DNA from: Endozoicomonas sp. ISHI1
GTDB lineage: Bacteria > Pseudomonadota > Gammaproteobacteria > Pseudomonadales > Endozoicomonadaceae
Assembly: GCF_024606225.1 (NCBI RefSeq)
Contig: NZ_JAGRPU010000008.1
Location: forward strand, 1 to 64,000
Length of the DNA: 64,000 nt
Reading direction: 5' to 3'
In this document: positions 9,801-18,327 of the stretch, one piece after another
Position numbering within the stretch: the first letter of the stretch is position 1
Layout of the letters: each line of letters begins with the position of its first letter
Notes under the pieces: generated by a model
The model's database searches: none
What the model saw: only the letters and a program-made list of their open reading frames with translations
What the model was told of the DNA's origin: nothing
Position numbers and translations under genes: made by a program

Positions 9801-12800
9801 TCATCTTCGATCTCAGCAAAGAATGACAGGGTTCGTGAGCTTGAACAAGCAGAGATTGAGTTCAGGCGTGAGGTTGAAAAAGCCAATCAAAGGACTCAGG
9901 AAAAGCAGCAGAAAGTGACTGAGCTTAGCCAGAAAGTAGACGATCAAAGTCGTTCTATTGAAAAGCTGACCCGTAGGGAGCAGCAGCTGATGGCTGAGAA
10001 AGCAATGAATGACAGTAAAGTGATTCAGTTGCAAGACAGTATTCAGTTAATTGAACAAGAGCGAGAAGAAGTCAGGCAAAAACTTCTGGAAGCTGAGCGT
10101 AGTTTACGAAGTGGTAGTGATGCGGCCGAGTTTGAAAAAACTCAATGGGAAAGCCAGGTCAGGGAGTCAAGATCCAGAGTGGCTGAGCTGGAAAGTCGCC
10201 TTAAAGAGACCGAAAAGAAAAGAGACCACTTTCAATCAGAATCCGATGCCCTTGCGCGTGACAGAGATCAGGTCAATAGGCAACTTCATGGCCTTCAGGT
10301 CAGTGTCGAAAGTCTGAAAAGTCAACATAGCTTTGAGTTGGAGAGGCTCACTGAAACAAACCAAGGGCTTGATCAGCAACTTCGTGAATCTCAGGAAGAG
10401 GTCAGGAAGACAAAACTTGAACTATCTCATAAAGACAGCACACTCGAACAAAAAGAACAAAGCATTGAATGGACTAACAAACAGTTACTTGCTTTGAAAA
10501 ACAGTCTTGAAGAAAGTCAGGCCAGGGTGTTGAGTCTGGAGAGTGATGCAACAGCATTGGGCAGAGAATATGATGGCTTGGAGCTCGAAGTAAAAAGGTT
10601 AACTCAAGAAAGAGATCAAGCCCGTACGGCCTCTTTAAAGCAGAGCGAAGAGCTGTCTCTTTTGCAGGGCAGTCTTGAAAAAGCAGAAATCAATCTAAAG
10701 TCTCTGGAAAGGCAGCTTAACGATGAACAAAATCAGAAATCAGTAGCGTTGGCTGATCTTAAAAGCCAGATTCGTCTGGCTGAAGAAAACAAGGATCACT
10801 TTAAAATACTTTCAGAGACAGCAGAAGAGCAAAGCAAAATACTCGATACAAAGGTTGCTGAGCTGGAAGCCTTGTTGAGGGGCAGCGAAAAAGAAGCCCG
10901 CAGCTTACAAGTTAAAGTGGATGATCTCAATATCAGCCAGGATAGGGCGTTGAAAGAAGCTGAAGAGTTGAAGGTTGAATTAAAAACCCTGACAGATCAG
11001 TCCAGACAGGCAGCATCAATCCATACGTTTGCGTTGCAAGAGAAAGAGTTAGCCAATCAACAATTAGTCCAGAGTCTTGAGAAAGAACAGTACGAGCGAG
11101 ATCAGGAAAAGCAAAAACTTGAAGAGGCTGTCAATAATCTTGAGCAGGAACGAAATAGTTTGCAGTCCAGGCTGGCTGAACTTCAGGTTGCCAGCGATCA
11201 TCTTAGTGACTCTGATTATGAGTCAGATGCGGCTTCTGCTGACGACCTTTCCGAGGTGGAGTCTGTGAGTTCAACCGCTTTATCCGATCTGTTTTCTGAT
11301 CAGGTTGATCCATCCGCCGAAGACGTTATTGACCTCACTCAAGATGCTTCTTTGCCCAAATGGACAGACCTGAGGGGAGTCGTTTTAGAGGTCAAGAGCG
11401 AAGAATATACTTCTCTGGGGCCCGGATCTTTTGTTATACCGAGCCTGATTCAAAAATTGAGTACGGCATGGTCTGATCTGGCTTCAGGACAGGAACTGAT
11501 TGAAAAAGAGCAGGAACTTTATCATTTCACCAGCCCGGAGCATCTTCCGGGCAAGAGCAGTTCCCGAAAAGCAGTGATCTTGCTCCATGAGCAATTTCTC
11601 AAGGAGCTGAAGTCTATCGGGCAAGCCTATCAAAAAGCCCGGGGTTTGACCTCGGATGGAACTCTTGCTGATGACTTTACCCGCGAGATTGAACGGATTA
11701 AAGCCCTGACTCAGGACAACATACAAATACTGGCCAGGAGACAGGACGATTTTCAGGATCGGGTGGACAGGTTTGAAGCCTCTCTTGAAGCCTTAAAGCC
11801 TGATGCTCAGGCGGGTCCGGAAGACCCTGAGGTCATAGTTGATTCAGGGTTGACCAGCATAAGTACTGTGTTGGCGAAGAATCCGGAAGAGCTGGACAGG
11901 GAGTTCTATACACATGCCCTTTGCGCTATCGCCAGATCTGCTTCGGAGCGTCTGAATGAATCATGGAAGAAAAAAGTCGCAACGATCAGGGAGCCCGATG
12001 AAGGACATCGTGCTTTAAGAGACTACGAATACTCACTTCAGAGAATGCTTCCAGAACATCTGCCACCCAGGCTGGGGCGCAGTGTGCCTGAGCATGGTCG
12101 TGTATTTTTAGCAAAGTTGCTTGGAAGTCTCAAAACGGAGTTTGAAGTCACACTGGACGAACAGTTGGGAGGCGGTCATAAGACACTGGCAGACCTTTCA
12201 CTGGAAGAGCGAATGGTCAGGGATCCACAAATTTGTCACAGTCTGTTAACGCTACTGTCCAGTTTACAGGAGCAGCATGAAGGTATTGTCAAACAACTCA
12301 GGCCCTCAAAGTTGGCGGCAGGGGCAACGCGATGGGTTGATTTTGACTACGCCGATGCTTCGTTGGTAGGACTCAGTCAGATCAGGGATGAATTTCAATT
12401 ACCCGCAACACCAACAATGACAAAGGTACTTAAAACCATCCAAAGGGAGCTGAAAAGGCCCGGATCACTGGTTCTGACCATGGCTGTCAGGCAACACAGA
12501 GAGAATTACAACACCGAAAAAGAGAGAGACACACGCAGACGTAAGCTGGAAAAACAGTGTACGGAGTTACTGGCTCAGGAAACGAGGCTCGACCCAAAGC
12601 AGAAGTTTAGAGGTGTGACCCATGATGTTCATTTAAACCAACCTGTTGGACATCCTCATCAAGCCGAAATTGCCTGTTTTCAACCCGATTCGCCGGTTCC
12701 CCTGTTAGATGTTTCAGAACATGTGCAGACTCAGGCTGGCTTCAGGCACAGTGCTCTGACTCAGAACCCTGACTGTCTTATAAACAGTTTCATGAATGGT

Positions 12801-15800
12801 TTTAATAAGATGGCTGTCCATAAAACCAGCCTTGTTACCGGCGACCAGTATGTTGAATTATCTGAGGGTGCCCAATGTCAACCTTCACTGGTTTTTCATT
12901 CCAAAGCGGGTAAGCACTGGCAGATTCAGCTGGATGGACGAACCTGGTCTGTGGATCCAGCTTTTCTTCATGAGCATCCCAATTACCGGATCCCCTTCCA
13001 GGTCAGCACTGAAGGAAGAGAAAAAAAGCGGGACTGGATTCCTCTGAAAAGTGCTTCGGGACAAATCGTCATATTGGTTGCTCAGAAAACACCTTCCGAT
13101 CAGCAGTGCTTTATGTATGAGCTGGGCTCGAACAATCAACTGATCCCTGTTCCCATCCAGGGAGAAAATCCCAGGGCCGAGCTGATTAAGGCGAATTTAC
13201 TGAGCAAGGCGTGTTTACTGGAGACGGATAGTCCGACGCCATCCAGGGCACGCAAAGAGTATCCATCCGAAGTCCTTGAGCTTGAGTCGTTGAAAAATGC
13301 CTGGCTGCCCAATGTTTCCCTGGAGCAAATCGACGGATGTTACAGGGACGTCGTTCAGCAAGTGGACCGTCAATTGCTGAAGCCTCCATTTACCTGTTCA
13401 CCTTGTGAAGGGCGTGTCAGAAGCCTGCCTGTTGAGCTTCCGGTAGTAAGAAAAGTGGCCCAGGAAAAATCAAGAAAGCCGAAAACCGGTGCTCACCAGG
13501 AAACCTTTCATCCAGAACAGTTTTCGCCCTTTACTGTCAATGCCAGTTTTGGCCACGTCGGTCAAGCGTTTCTGAAAGCGAAGAGAGAGCTGTTGGATGA
13601 TAGTGCTCATAGTGCTACTGAAAGCATCATTAAAACGCTTGAAGGAGAGCAAGATGCTTTTCAGGGACAGGTCTTTAAAAACCTCTCGGTCTACTCCGGT
13701 TGCGAGTTGCAAACTCTCGGGCCCCGCGGGATGCCTGATGGGAAAACGTTAAAAATCAACAGGCAGTCGGTTCTGAGAAATTTTGAAAAGGTCATCGTTA
13801 ACAACAGAAAGCACTGTGTTCGTACACTTCAGTTGAAAAAAGCTCTGGAAAAAAGTTTGGTCAGCTACATTCGCGATGCTTCTGAAGAGGATTTGCAGGG
13901 CTTTTCAGATGGCGAGCTGCTGGATCATGCTATTCGTAACTTTGAGAGGGGGCTGGCGCCCGGTGGTCGTGATGTTGACGGCTTTATCAAGCGCATGTCC
14001 CAATTGATGCTGGTGGATATTGATCTTGAGCAAAGCAGTCTTATTGGTCAGCAGCTTGAGATACTTCAGCATGAGCTGGTGGACCTGGACTTTGCCGCCT
14101 TTGAACAGGTGAGTCAACCTCATGAGTACATCAGGCGTTGTCAGGAATGGAACCTGAATATGGCGCTGCTGGCATCCAGGCAGAGCAATCTCAATAACAG
14201 AATCAGCAGTTACGATAACATTTTGCTGGATACCAAAAACCTGGCGCTTCTGTCCTTTGAAAGAAGGCATCATATTGTCTTGTCAGCCGATCAGGCCGAG
14301 GAACTGGCTGTGACACTGGAGGGGGTCAGCCAATGGGCCAATGGCCATGAGGTCGCCATGCTGTCTCACAAAGGCACCGGCTACGGTAAAAGTACACTGT
14401 TACTGGCGTTGACGGATCACGCTTCTGCGCAATTGGGCTCTGACACGCACCGTTCGGTCATTGTTATGGCTCCCAAAACGAACCAGGCAGAATTGGACAA
14501 AGGGTTGCGTGAGTATTATGCCCGCAAGGGGCAGAACTATTGTCGATTGAACCTTGAGACCTGCTTTGCAGCACCCGCTGAGTTATCCGTTGCCAGGTTG
14601 TTGGAGGTTGAGAATATCCTGTTGGGCTTACCCGCCGCTACATCAGTGGATGACAGACAATCTTTGTTAGCTCAGGGGCGGGTTCCGGTGGGAGCTTCGA
14701 TCACGGATGTCCAGATTCTGATGCACCTGAAGCAGGCTTTGCTGGACGCTGAAGGTTTCATTCAGGACAAGCAGGCAATACTGGCAAAACTGGATGCCTG
14801 TCTCGATTTGCTTAGAAACTCAATGGTCTTTGCCGACGAGTTTGACAGCGAAATGGTGCCGCACACAGAGGCTGAGTCGATATCAGTGGCTCAGGCCGTT
14901 CAGAAGGTGATCAATGGGCTTGGCTATGCCTTTGAAGTAGAACCCCGGAGTATCAATCTGAAACATTCAGAATTCCTGTTTGGCTGTAAAGCCCGGCATT
15001 TACTCTCTGCGACTTTGGGAACTTTGTATTGTGCAGCGCTGGCCAGTGCTTCAGGCAGTGTTGAAGAAGTGCGTCACAAGGCAAGGACAGACCCGGTGAC
15101 CACCAACCAACGTTTCTGGCACTTTCTGTCGCTGGCTGAACCGGTGTTTTTCAGTTCCTCCGACCCGCAGGGCAGGGACAAGGTGCTGACCGATGTTCTG
15201 CACAGGGTAGGCCCACGGCCCCAGATTATTTTCTTTGATGGTGCTGAATCGGGTGAAGAGTCTACGGCAAAAGCACACCAGATGAGTCGGACTTTAAACC
15301 GGGAACGGCTGGCTATGGGTGGCGTTCAGAAGTCTGTCATCTACTATGACCCTGACAAGAATTTGCAGATGCAGTATCAGGACGATCCGATCTATGGGCA
15401 GGGAGCGTCAGCTTCTTCGGAAACCATTACCCAGCTCAGGCGTTCGGGGGGGCAGAATACCGATGGTTACCTGAGTAAAGCCCAGTCCGTGGGCACTGAC
15501 ATGCCCCAGGGTGGTGCGACGGTGGGTATTTTTCACGGGCTGGTGGGTCAGGCTGGTGGTGAAGCCAATGAGAACTATCTGGTTCAGCAACTTGGTCGTC
15601 TTATCCGTGACAGCAAGGACTTGCATAAGGCTCAGAAGGTATTCATGGCCGTTGATTTGGATGCGGTTGAGGGCATCAAAGGCGCAGACAAACAGAAAGA
15701 GGCATTTACTCAGGCTCTGAAAGCCCTGGATGACTCCATGGCGAGCCAGGATAACCTGTTTCCTGAGGGGATAGAGAATGCCTCTCCTGCTCTGAAAAAA

Positions 15801-17216
15801 GTGATTGAGCAAACGGTGACGTTTCCTATTCAAAAAACTGAAGAAGGCGGAAAGGGTTATTTAGAGAGGCTGCCTCAAATAAGAAACGAACTGGCTGAGC
15901 TGGGTAAAAAGGAGTGGGCAGAGCTGGGTCTTTCTCAGGCAGCCTTTCAGGAGCTGGTTAACCTGAAAGCCTGCCAGTGGGCTTGTAAGAATGCATGGCT
16001 TGAACTGGTGGCCGTTGATGTTGCCAATCGTGAGAGAAGTAATCATACGCTTAGCTGTGAGCAAGCGTTGCAGCAGGCCAGGGTCAACAGCCATCTGGAT
16101 AAAGTTTATGCGCAGGAGCATCACTGGCTGAATAATGAAGCTGTCAGTCTGGTGGATAACCTGGATTTGAAAGCCGCGGGCATTCCTGCGGAAGCGGTTG
16201 CTGTTGTCACTAGCAGCCTCAAGTCAGAAGTGACAAACTTTCTCAAATCGATGGATAGGCGGATTGTTCTGCCGGGAACGTATCAGGAGGATTTGCTTGA
16301 AACAGCGGATTCAGAACCGATGCGTGAGCGCCTCAGCGGTTACTTCGAGCAATTAAAGAGCGAAGGGGTCAGGCTGGATGGCAAAGACATGGTGAGTGAG
16401 ACCAATGCCAAGCTGATTCATCAGAGCGACGTCGCTTTAGAAGAAGCTCAGTTGAAAATAACTGAGCTTTATAATGTTGTGAAGAAGTTAGGGGATAGAG
16501 CTTCAGGTTCTAAGTATTTCAGGGACATTATCGATAGCCTCGGGAACAGCAGGGAAAAGCTGAAGGCCGAAGGAGGCGTGCAGGAAGCGATGAAAACGGA
16601 AGTCACCCTACAGAAGGCTTACCAGCACATGATGGAGGCTGTCATGAAAGTCGTGATTAATCGGGGAGTATTGGATCTTGCTGCAATAGAAAAGCAGATG
16701 ATGGCCGTGATCACTCAATGTGTTGATATTGATCCGGCTTTACAGCTATCTCTACGCAAGAATACTGTTGGTGTTACCAAAATCAAAGCTATGGATCTCA
16801 CGCCGCCTGAAGACGTCTCTACCACCTTTCAAAAGTTCAGATGGAGGAAGAAGGGACAACAGGGGCAGTGGACGCTGATTGGGAATTCCAGGCAGGCGAT
16901 TATGGATTGCGATGTTGCCAAAGATCATTTCAGCATTAAAGCCGACTGTATATCCAACAAAAGTCAGTTGAACAGTATGCAGGCACAAGCCGCTTCCCTG
17001 AAGGGCAGACAAACTGAGCTGAATCGTGCCGTCAAGTTATGCCAGCACCCGGTCCAAAAAGAGTTCAGGGACTGTGTGGATGAAGTTGAAAGGGCATTAA
17101 TGCAGCAGTTTGGCGCATTTGCCAACGGGCAGAAAAAGATCACAGAGCGTGAGCAGCAGTTAATGCTCAGGCAGAGTGAGTTAAGGCAGAGCAGGTTGTA
17201 CAAGGTTCTGGTTTAA
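6870..17216 (+). CDS. Giant coiled-coil protein with C-terminal SF2/SecA-like ATPase domain
   Basis: One uninterrupted frame encodes about 3,448 residues. In order: a unique N-terminus (1-270); a heptad-rich Glu/Gln/Leu/Lys coiled coil (about 270-1445) reminiscent of myosin or SMC rods; an acidic Ser/Asp linker (1446-1495) containing VIDLT near residue 1486; a long unrecognised globular region (1500-2480); an ATPase module; and a helical C-terminus. The ATPase module has Walker A GTGYGKST near 2502, a DEFD Walker B near 2656, an SAT motif near 2713 and QQLGRLIR, like the motif VI arginine finger, near 2906. This set and order match superfamily-2 translocases such as SecA, with distant similarity also possible to large DUF3638-type proteins. 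The absence of stops over 10 kb shows selection. No signal peptide. ATG at 6870 was chosen; a TTG 11 codons earlier or an ATG 20 codons later are alternatives, all with weak ribosome-binding sites. Probably a host-interaction protein; function unknown. Confidence 0.9.
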   Translation: MDSRSSGIGPSHSHHLNSTSMHDSQTSEEQISHGVGSIQLPNRLQKGNRPITTAIGNRDIARVEVGAPSIPKPFSMVCRASVHPISPVPEHTLFRLRESIRPEMVEKACRKTRLQMAERVSRLHDELGWRFKVPANSEQTECALGDNNGHIMTLAMARSMIHQIEVMENGVADAITANGQSKEAWKRGLLQRHKLEKMHREVLALAEFYCQQSPGLTHSEEISIPQDNDPFRDLDVIFSENSLGMPPLVPKLATPRPPDGPALSPQSFELSRAQQELSGLRTEKEALGSELQQTRKQLAELTDEVEALKQKEGKVPVHFSERLSELEKEHTELRDELKQRDHQLRQKQHRIVNIHDSSVESRELSSSETPDPDDWLGELEAVNRQLQVKMNEQNQQLVENGVTISQLQTQIDASGQQIDSLQSQLQAAHQNHQQLGQQAVSALEQKNQLALQLQQEYLDSYRALENDLEQERARLAELQRSYQNAEERVADLFRQNGLLHSEIQALKQGLEASKQADSERVEQLETQVKELTKHHDHWVLAHVEVTGRKKEVEEKARKLEEQLNHIEETHKQELDQLQRQFEAANSRAHSAEQSLFTLEGDHKGALAREEDLRIALRDTKRDLQEKLEELQKQQSEFAVKARSLKEIHLERQKYDDEISALQQTLIEHKDQIRGKEFIEGQALEEKAKLEALLLTKQSELEALQLNYDRDLKGLEELNVQLAEARDEVTSLKEQVQSLQLVQNKGLQESETHQAEMALIAEQLSLAEQNHQKEKANLESEVEKAKTSEQMVQAQLTAKETALDELQSRLESTERELREKIVDLEKDLRSKEHDLSQRDQELVAERKKVQELMVGSDALEEEKVKLESSLAALRRELELAERATQSSKEEVTEHIRQLQVAEQNSEKLQSKLAEAKSKEREAMERLAIADESIPELKKTSERYHRELQSSQQEVTRLTDLLAGKEDELAEAKIRENSLSSSISAKNDRVRELEQAEIEFRREVEKANQRTQEKQQKVTELSQKVDDQSRSIEKLTRREQQLMAEKAMNDSKVIQLQDSIQLIEQEREEVRQKLLEAERSLRSGSDAAEFEKTQWESQVRESRSRVAELESRLKETEKKRDHFQSESDALARDRDQVNRQLHGLQVSVESLKSQHSFELERLTETNQGLDQQLRESQEEVRKTKLELSHKDSTLEQKEQSIEWTNKQLLALKNSLEESQARVLSLESDATALGREYDGLELEVKRLTQERDQARTASLKQSEELSLLQGSLEKAEINLKSLERQLNDEQNQKSVALADLKSQIRLAEENKDHFKILSETAEEQSKILDTKVAELEALLRGSEKEARSLQVKVDDLNISQDRALKEAEELKVELKTLTDQSRQAASIHTFALQEKELANQQLVQSLEKEQYERDQEKQKLEEAVNNLEQERNSLQSRLAELQVASDHLSDSDYESDAASADDLSEVESVSSTALSDLFSDQVDPSAEDVIDLTQDASLPKWTDLRGVVLEVKSEEYTSLGPGSFVIPSLIQKLSTAWSDLASGQELIEKEQELYHFTSPEHLPGKSSSRKAVILLHEQFLKELKSIGQAYQKARGLTSDGTLADDFTREIERIKALTQDNIQILARRQDDFQDRVDRFEASLEALKPDAQAGPEDPEVIVDSGLTSISTVLAKNPEELDREFYTHALCAIARSASERLNESWKKKVATIREPDEGHRALRDYEYSLQRMLPEHLPPRLGRSVPEHGRVFLAKLLGSLKTEFEVTLDEQLGGGHKTLADLSLEERMVRDPQICHSLLTLLSSLQEQHEGIVKQLRPSKLAAGATRWVDFDYADASLVGLSQIRDEFQLPATPTMTKVLKTIQRELKRPGSLVLTMAVRQHRENYNTEKERDTRRRKLEKQCTELLAQETRLDPKQKFRGVTHDVHLNQPVGHPHQAEIACFQPDSPVPLLDVSEHVQTQAGFRHSALTQNPDCLINSFMNGFNKMAVHKTSLVTGDQYVELSEGAQCQPSLVFHSKAGKHWQIQLDGRTWSVDPAFLHEHPNYRIPFQVSTEGREKKRDWIPLKSASGQIVILVAQKTPSDQQCFMYELGSNNQLIPVPIQGENPRAELIKANLLSKACLLETDSPTPSRARKEYPSEVLELESLKNAWLPNVSLEQIDGCYRDVVQQVDRQLLKPPFTCSPCEGRVRSLPVELPVVRKVAQEKSRKPKTGAHQETFHPEQFSPFTVNASFGHVGQAFLKAKRELLDDSAHSATESIIKTLEGEQDAFQGQVFKNLSVYSGCELQTLGPRGMPDGKTLKINRQSVLRNFEKVIVNNRKHCVRTLQLKKALEKSLVSYIRDASEEDLQGFSDGELLDHAIRNFERGLAPGGRDVDGFIKRMSQLMLVDIDLEQSSLIGQQLEILQHELVDLDFAAFEQVSQPHEYIRRCQEWNLNMALLASRQSNLNNRISSYDNILLDTKNLALLSFERRHHIVLSADQAEELAVTLEGVSQWANGHEVAMLSHKGTGYGKSTLLLALTDHASAQLGSDTHRSVIVMAPKTNQAELDKGLREYYARKGQNYCRLNLETCFAAPAELSVARLLEVENILLGLPAATSVDDRQSLLAQGRVPVGASITDVQILMHLKQALLDAEGFIQDKQAILAKLDACLDLLRNSMVFADEFDSEMVPHTEAESISVAQAVQKVINGLGYAFEVEPRSINLKHSEFLFGCKARHLLSATLGTLYCAALASASGSVEEVRHKARTDPVTTNQRFWHFLSLAEPVFFSSSDPQGRDKVLTDVLHRVGPRPQIIFFDGAESGEESTAKAHQMSRTLNRERLAMGGVQKSVIYYDPDKNLQMQYQDDPIYGQGASASSETITQLRRSGGQNTDGYLSKAQSVGTDMPQGGATVGIFHGLVGQAGGEANENYLVQQLGRLIRDSKDLHKAQKVFMAVDLDAVEGIKGADKQKEAFTQALKALDDSMASQDNLFPEGIENASPALKKVIEQTVTFPIQKTEEGGKGYLERLPQIRNELAELGKKEWAELGLSQAAFQELVNLKACQWACKNAWLELVAVDVANRERSNHTLSCEQALQQARVNSHLDKVYAQEHHWLNNEAVSLVDNLDLKAAGIPAEAVAVVTSSLKSEVTNFLKSMDRRIVLPGTYQEDLLETADSEPMRERLSGYFEQLKSEGVRLDGKDMVSETNAKLIHQSDVALEEAQLKITELYNVVKKLGDRASGSKYFRDIIDSLGNSREKLKAEGGVQEAMKTEVTLQKAYQHMMEAVMKVVINRGVLDLAAIEKQMMAVITQCVDIDPALQLSLRKNTVGVTKIKAMDLTPPEDVSTTFQKFRWRKKGQQGQWTLIGNSRQAIMDCDVAKDHFSIKADCISNKSQLNSMQAQAASLKGRQTELNRAVKLCQHPVQKEFRDCVDEVERALMQQFGAFANGQKKITEREQQLMLRQSELRQSRLYKVLV

Positions 17217-17252
17217 ATTTTATACAGGTAGGGCAGTAAAGGAATACAGATT

Positions 17253-17618
17253 ATGTCTATGGTTCCACGCGGCAAGGAACGCCGCAGCATCAAGCGTCAT
17301 CAGTTGAATGAATATCTGACTGTATACAACAGGAACACGCTCAGGGAAATAGGAAGTATTGGTAACATCAGCAGCAATGGTTTGATGCTCATCAGTACGG
17401 TACCGGTTCTCATTGGTGCGGTTTACAGTATGAGAATTAAGCTGCCCGGACCTGATGAAGAGAAAAACCATATTGACTTTGATGCCCGGTGTCACTGGTG
17501 TAAGCCAGACGTGGGTCCGGAGTTTTTTGATTCTGGCTACAGTATTGTCAATGCAGGGCATGATATTATTGACTTGGTTGAAGTACTCAAGGAGTACTTT
17601 TCTTTCACTGAGTGCTGA
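17253..17618 (+). CDS. PilZ-domain protein
   Basis: The 121-residue product is a stand-alone PilZ domain, the family that binds cyclic di-GMP to control motility, surface structures or exopolysaccharide. Both halves of the ligand motif are visible: an Arg-rich start (ERRSIKRHQ, the RxxxR element) and GNISSNG, matching [D/N]xSxxG. AAGGA lies nine bases before ATG. It follows the giant gene by 36 bases on the same strand, with no terminator between them, so read-through from the giant gene is possible. No output domain is attached, so it must act through a partner. Confidence 0.8.
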   Translation: MSMVPRGKERRSIKRHQLNEYLTVYNRNTLREIGSIGNISSNGLMLISTVPVLIGAVYSMRIKLPGPDEEKNHIDFDARCHWCKPDVGPEFFDSGYSIVNAGHDIIDLVEVLKEYFSFTEC

Positions 17619-17686
17619 CAGGTTGAGTGGAAAATATAGCTGACGATCACTCGGTTCATGCTTTTTGAGTGCAACAAGAGAATTGA

Positions 17687-18325
17687 ATGTCCAGCCAGCC
17701 CACGGGCCGTTATCGGGTGCCTGATCTATTACCTGACTCCTCTTTTCAGTGGGAAGCGGAAGTCAAGCGAAGCCGTTTTATTACTTTCCTGTCCAGAGTG
17801 ACCTCAAGAGCCGAAGCGCTCTCCTTCCAGCAATCTCTGAGAAATCAGTTTCCTGATGCCTCCCATCACTGTCTTGCTTTTATTGCCGGTCCTCCCGAGG
17901 GAAATACCGTCCTGGGTTTTGATGATGATGGTGAACCCGGCGGCACGGCTGGCAAGCCTATGCTCAATGTTTTACAGCATCGTCAGATCGGAGAGGTAGC
18001 GGTCGTTGTGGTACGTTACTTTGGTGGCATCAAGTTGGGAGCCGGAGGACTGGTTCGGGCTTACGGTGCGTCAGTTCAGTCAGCCGTAGAACAGTTGCCT
18101 GTGGTTGAATGTGTCCCCATGATTCAGGGAACTGCCTTGCTCGATTATGCCAATGAGCAAGCTTTTCGACACTGGCTGGAATCCCTGTCAGGAGAAATCA
18201 TTCACTGTGACTATAGTGACCGGGTTGTTATCCAGATTAAATTGCCCGAAGCTACCAGAATTGACTTTACTTCCAGGGTGACAGAATCCCTGAAAGGGAA
18301 GATTTCATTGCATTGGCAGGAGTGA
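17687..18325 (+). CDS. yigZ: YigZ / IMPACT-family protein
   Basis: The 212-residue product is a full-length YigZ protein: an N-terminal UPF0029 domain with the signature DDDGEPGGTAGKPML and VVVVRYFGGIKLGAGGLVRAY, and a smaller C-terminal DUF1949-like domain. The family is related to eukaryotic IMPACT, which binds GCN1, but its bacterial role is unclear. ATG follows AAGAG. The stop codon lies two bases before the sbcB start codon, so the two genes are very probably cotranscribed. Confidence 0.93.
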   Translation: MSSQPTGRYRVPDLLPDSSFQWEAEVKRSRFITFLSRVTSRAEALSFQQSLRNQFPDASHHCLAFIAGPPEGNTVLGFDDDGEPGGTAGKPMLNVLQHRQIGEVAVVVVRYFGGIKLGAGGLVRAYGASVQSAVEQLPVVECVPMIQGTALLDYANEQAFRHWLESLSGEIIHCDYSDRVVIQIKLPEATRIDFTSRVTESLKGKISLHWQE

Positions 18326-18327
18326 AC

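Noticed and set aside
6870..17216. Giant gene as an SMC or RecN-type chromosome protein
   Set aside because: SMC proteins have split ATPase halves at both ends of the coil and an LSGG signature; here the ATPase is wholly C-terminal and of SF2 type.
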